Assembly: GCA_034698045.1 (NCBI GenBank)
Contig: JAQGAU010000979.1
Location: 1 to 22,204 of the forward strand
DNA length: 22,204 nt
Direction: 5' to 3'
From: Paramacrobiotus richtersi
Lineage: Eukaryota; Tardigrada; Eutardigrada; Parachela; Macrobiotidae
Positions 20,381 to 22,204 of this stretch are shown here, piece by piece. The notes beneath the pieces were generated by a model. It worked only from the letters and a program-made list of their open reading frames with translations, was not told where the DNA came from and ran no database searches. Position numbers and translations under genes: made by a program. How positions within the stretch are numbered: the first letter of the stretch is position 1; every line of letters begins with the position of its first letter.

Positions 20381-21517
20381 TCAAAAGTAAATTCGATGCA
20401 AAGCTTCCATGGTGAGTTTGTTCAAGGTCAGCGGGTCCAACTGCCGTAGAGCCGGTACATCCACATACAAATCCCGGGTCAAATACGGAGGCATCCCGTC
20501 ATTCAACCTAGAAACAAGAAGAACGCGATATGACGCATTGAATAGTCAGAGAACTGCTTAGTGTCGTACTAGTCATATGTGTTTAATATCGGGTCAAATA
20601 GACCGTTTTCGGTATATGTTACCCTTTAATGAGGCGGCCGATGGCTACCAACTGGTACTCTGGTGTATCGCTGTGCATCCAGGAGTTGTACAGCTGCACA
20701 ACATCATTTCGAACTTCCGGGCTCACTTCCGGGCAGCTGCAGTTGATCGCCATAATGAAGGCCTGAAATTGCTGAACTAAGGGCTTGCTGGAGTCTTGTA
20801 ACTCCAGTCTGGGAAGAATAACCGGCAACTTCTCATAAAATGTTTCCCCCTCGTCGATTAGACCGTGGTGGTTAGCTGTAGATCGAGGCATTTCGACCTC
20901 CAAAAAACTTAACACGTCATCACCCAGAGCATTCCACATGGTGTAATTGACGAAAACCAGCTTTTTCGTAGCAGAAATCAGGCGCTGCAACATATAGTGA
21001 GAGAAGTCGTGGGGACCGAGCTGCCAGTAATAGGCCGCCCCCGCAAACTCTTCCTGTACACTGCAGTCCAGGAGGATCAGCTGTACTAGGTTGGCTCTTG
21101 CTTGCTGAATGGCTCGCGCAATAATACCGAATTTGTAGCATCTCGGTTGGAAAGATATGTGTCGTAGAACCAAAATCTTGGTGTTCTTCTGTACATGCAG
21201 GTTTAATGCATGTTGCAGAAAATCCTCGGATTGATCCAGCATATTGGAACCGTCCATGTGGACCAATCTGGATAGACACGTGTCGGACAGATTTAATCTC
21301 CACCATCGACAGATCCTACAAATACAGTGAAAGCTGTTTTGTGTTACCTGCACGGACTGTTATTTGTTCGCGATACTGATTTGTATTATAGTACCATCGC
21401 TGACGTATACCTTTTCATGTTCCATTGGTCGTGGACTGTTAGAAAACTGCAGACTTCTAGTACGAGATCGGCCGCGAGATCGTATAGCTGAAACTCGGTA
21501 TTCAATGATTTGGACAT
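20381..21517 (-). CDS. F-box-like protein D, intact, three exons (most diverged copy)
   Basis: Exons 21517-21411, 21315-20623 and 20507-20381 total 927 nt (308 aa) with matching phases (donors GTATAC and GTAACA). F-box part: LYDLAADLVLEVCSFL, HDQWNMKR, ICRWWR. Exon 2 is the longest of the family (230 whole codons), with extra residues in the stretches QLGPHDFSHYML and NHHGLIDEGETFYEKLP. Exon 3 is shorter near its start (DGMPPYLTRDLYVDV). Intron 1 is only 95 bp, against about 190-200 bp in A, B and C. It is the array's outermost copy and diverges from the gene at the right edge. Confidence 0.8.
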
Positions 21518-22115
21518 TCTGGCTATGGTATCAAATTTTCGAAATGTTTACAACGTCCTACAGGGTCCGTCCGTATGTCGTCGTCGGTTAATCGAAACCC
21601 GGTTTATTCTGCACAATATTAAAATGAATTTTTACCCAACATACATAAAATGTAAACTGACAGCGGATCAAAATTTATGTCCGGATTTAATCAGTCTGCA
21701 TGCCTGCGTGGCTGCGTGCGTCTTTCAGTCATTAGAGAAATATTATTGTTCTTATGAATTCAATGGTCATTCTGTTAAAACTATCCGTCCACAGCCGCAG
21801 GCCACAGAGGTTCAGAATACTTTCGCAGATCGTACGAACTGCGGGGCATTTCGGCAGTGGCCACTGCCCAGCGCCTGCAGAGCATGCGCGCGCGCCACTG
21901 CGCGCTTCTTTCTAAGCGCGTCGCTTGCGTCAACCCTGCGCCCTCGTGTGGTTGTCACCGAGTGGTTCTGAACTTCGGATGTCACTGCATGTTTTCACTT
22001 TTCAGTTTTAAATCATTAATTACATCACATTTTTTCCGATGTTGTAGAAATTTTACTTGTTTTGCGCAGTTTCCGAATGTCCTGTTTCCGCTGGTGAATT
22101 CTTAAAAGCACCATC
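21518..22115. promoter_or_regulatory. Divergent spacer between F-box D and the right-edge gene
   Basis: About 21518-21780 is the F-box 5' flank shared with units 1, 3 and 4. From about 21790 the sequence is unique and becomes GC- and CpG-rich (21840-21960), with a 16-bp perfect palindrome GGCAGTGGCCACTGCC at 21853-21868 and a GCATGCGCGCGCGCC run that resembles NRF1-type half sites. A CACTTTTCAG at about 21996-22005 could be an acceptor of a 5' untranslated intron. This is a plausible promoter for the rightward gene. Confidence 0.5.
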
Positions 22116-22204
22116 ATGCCTTCAGGCCAGCGTACATCGCCCCAGATGGCCAAACTGATCCACAATTCCTATCGGAAATACAAATCCCATCGCACCGTGG
22201 CAAG
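22116..22204 (+). CDS. Unidentified gene, N-terminal 29 codons (cut by window end)
   Basis: ATG at 22116 in the context CACCATCATG opens a frame that runs to the end of the window. It reads MPSGQRTSPQMAKLI, then HNSYRKYKSHRTVAK. An in-frame TGA about 20 bases upstream makes this the likely start. The piece is basic, and the stretch LIHNSYRKYKSHR loosely resembles an IQ-type helix, but it is too short to assign. It uses GC-rich third positions like the PAXBP1 exons and lies outside the tandem array. Confidence 0.55.
   Translation, partial: MPSGQRTSPQMAKLIHNSYRKYKSHRTVA

Larger units (their letters stand above)
9457..21790 (-). repeat. Degenerate tandem array of five [dNK + F-box-like] units
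   Basis: Five blocks share the same order on the minus strand: F-box 5' flank, F-box gene, F-box 3' flank, dNK 5' flank, dNK, dNK 3' flank. Approximate extents are unit 1 9457-12700, unit 2 12700-13560, unit 3 14483-17830, unit 4 17830-19890 and unit 5 19890-21790. The F-box 3' flank (about 150 bp beginning GAAATCCGACTTTTGT-like and including GCAGCATCTGCCCAACAAAG) recurs near 10901, 12966, 16041, 18104 and 20171. The dNK 5' flank, with GTCCATTTTTT..CGCAG and CAGCTACAGCGCTC, recurs near 10675, 12787, 15678 and 20013, including places where the kinase itself is gone. This shows that the dNK was part of the duplicated unit and was lost later. Unit boundaries are approximate. Confidence 0.85.

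Overview
The window looks like nuclear DNA of a small-genome animal. Genes are split by many short GT-AG introns, exons are GC-richer than the AT-rich introns and spacers, and the two genes recognised with confidence (CHIC and PAXBP1/GCFC) are animal genes. The divergent F-box-like family with leucine-rich-like stretches recalls expansions known from tardigrades. That placement is a guess from style, not from a search.

Left part (1-8687): two conserved single-copy-type genes converge. The 3' end of a CHIC1/CHIC2-like gene runs rightward (two exons, 3-104 and 769-819). A complete PAXBP1 (GCFC1) orthologue runs leftward from 8687 to 1218. I resolved it into 19 exons whose phases all match, giving 818 codons including the stop. 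Several introns of both genes hold local tandem duplications with units of about 59 to 217 bp.

Right part (about 9457-21790): a degenerating tandem array on the minus strand. The inferred ancestral unit is a two-exon deoxynucleoside kinase (dNK) gene plus a three-exon F-box-like gene, with recognisable flanking sequence on both sides. Five units can be traced. Unit 1: intact dNK-A and intact F-box A. Unit 2: dNK coding part gone with its 5' flank left, and a truncated F-box E. Unit 3: a dNK-B pseudogene and intact F-box B. Unit 4: a dNK scrap of about 110 bp and F-box C, which has a mutated splice donor. Unit 5: dNK gone with its flank left, and intact F-box D. So the F-box half is largely kept while the kinase half has decayed in all copies but one. 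Two long perfect hairpins (36-bp and 31-bp arms, each with a 1-nt loop) sit where homology between units breaks. F-box A and C are nearly identical over their 5' halves, which suggests gene conversion.

Right end (21518-22204): a GC-richer divergent spacer, then the first 29 codons of an unidentified rightward gene. I saw no RNA genes, CRISPR arrays or recognisable intact transposons.
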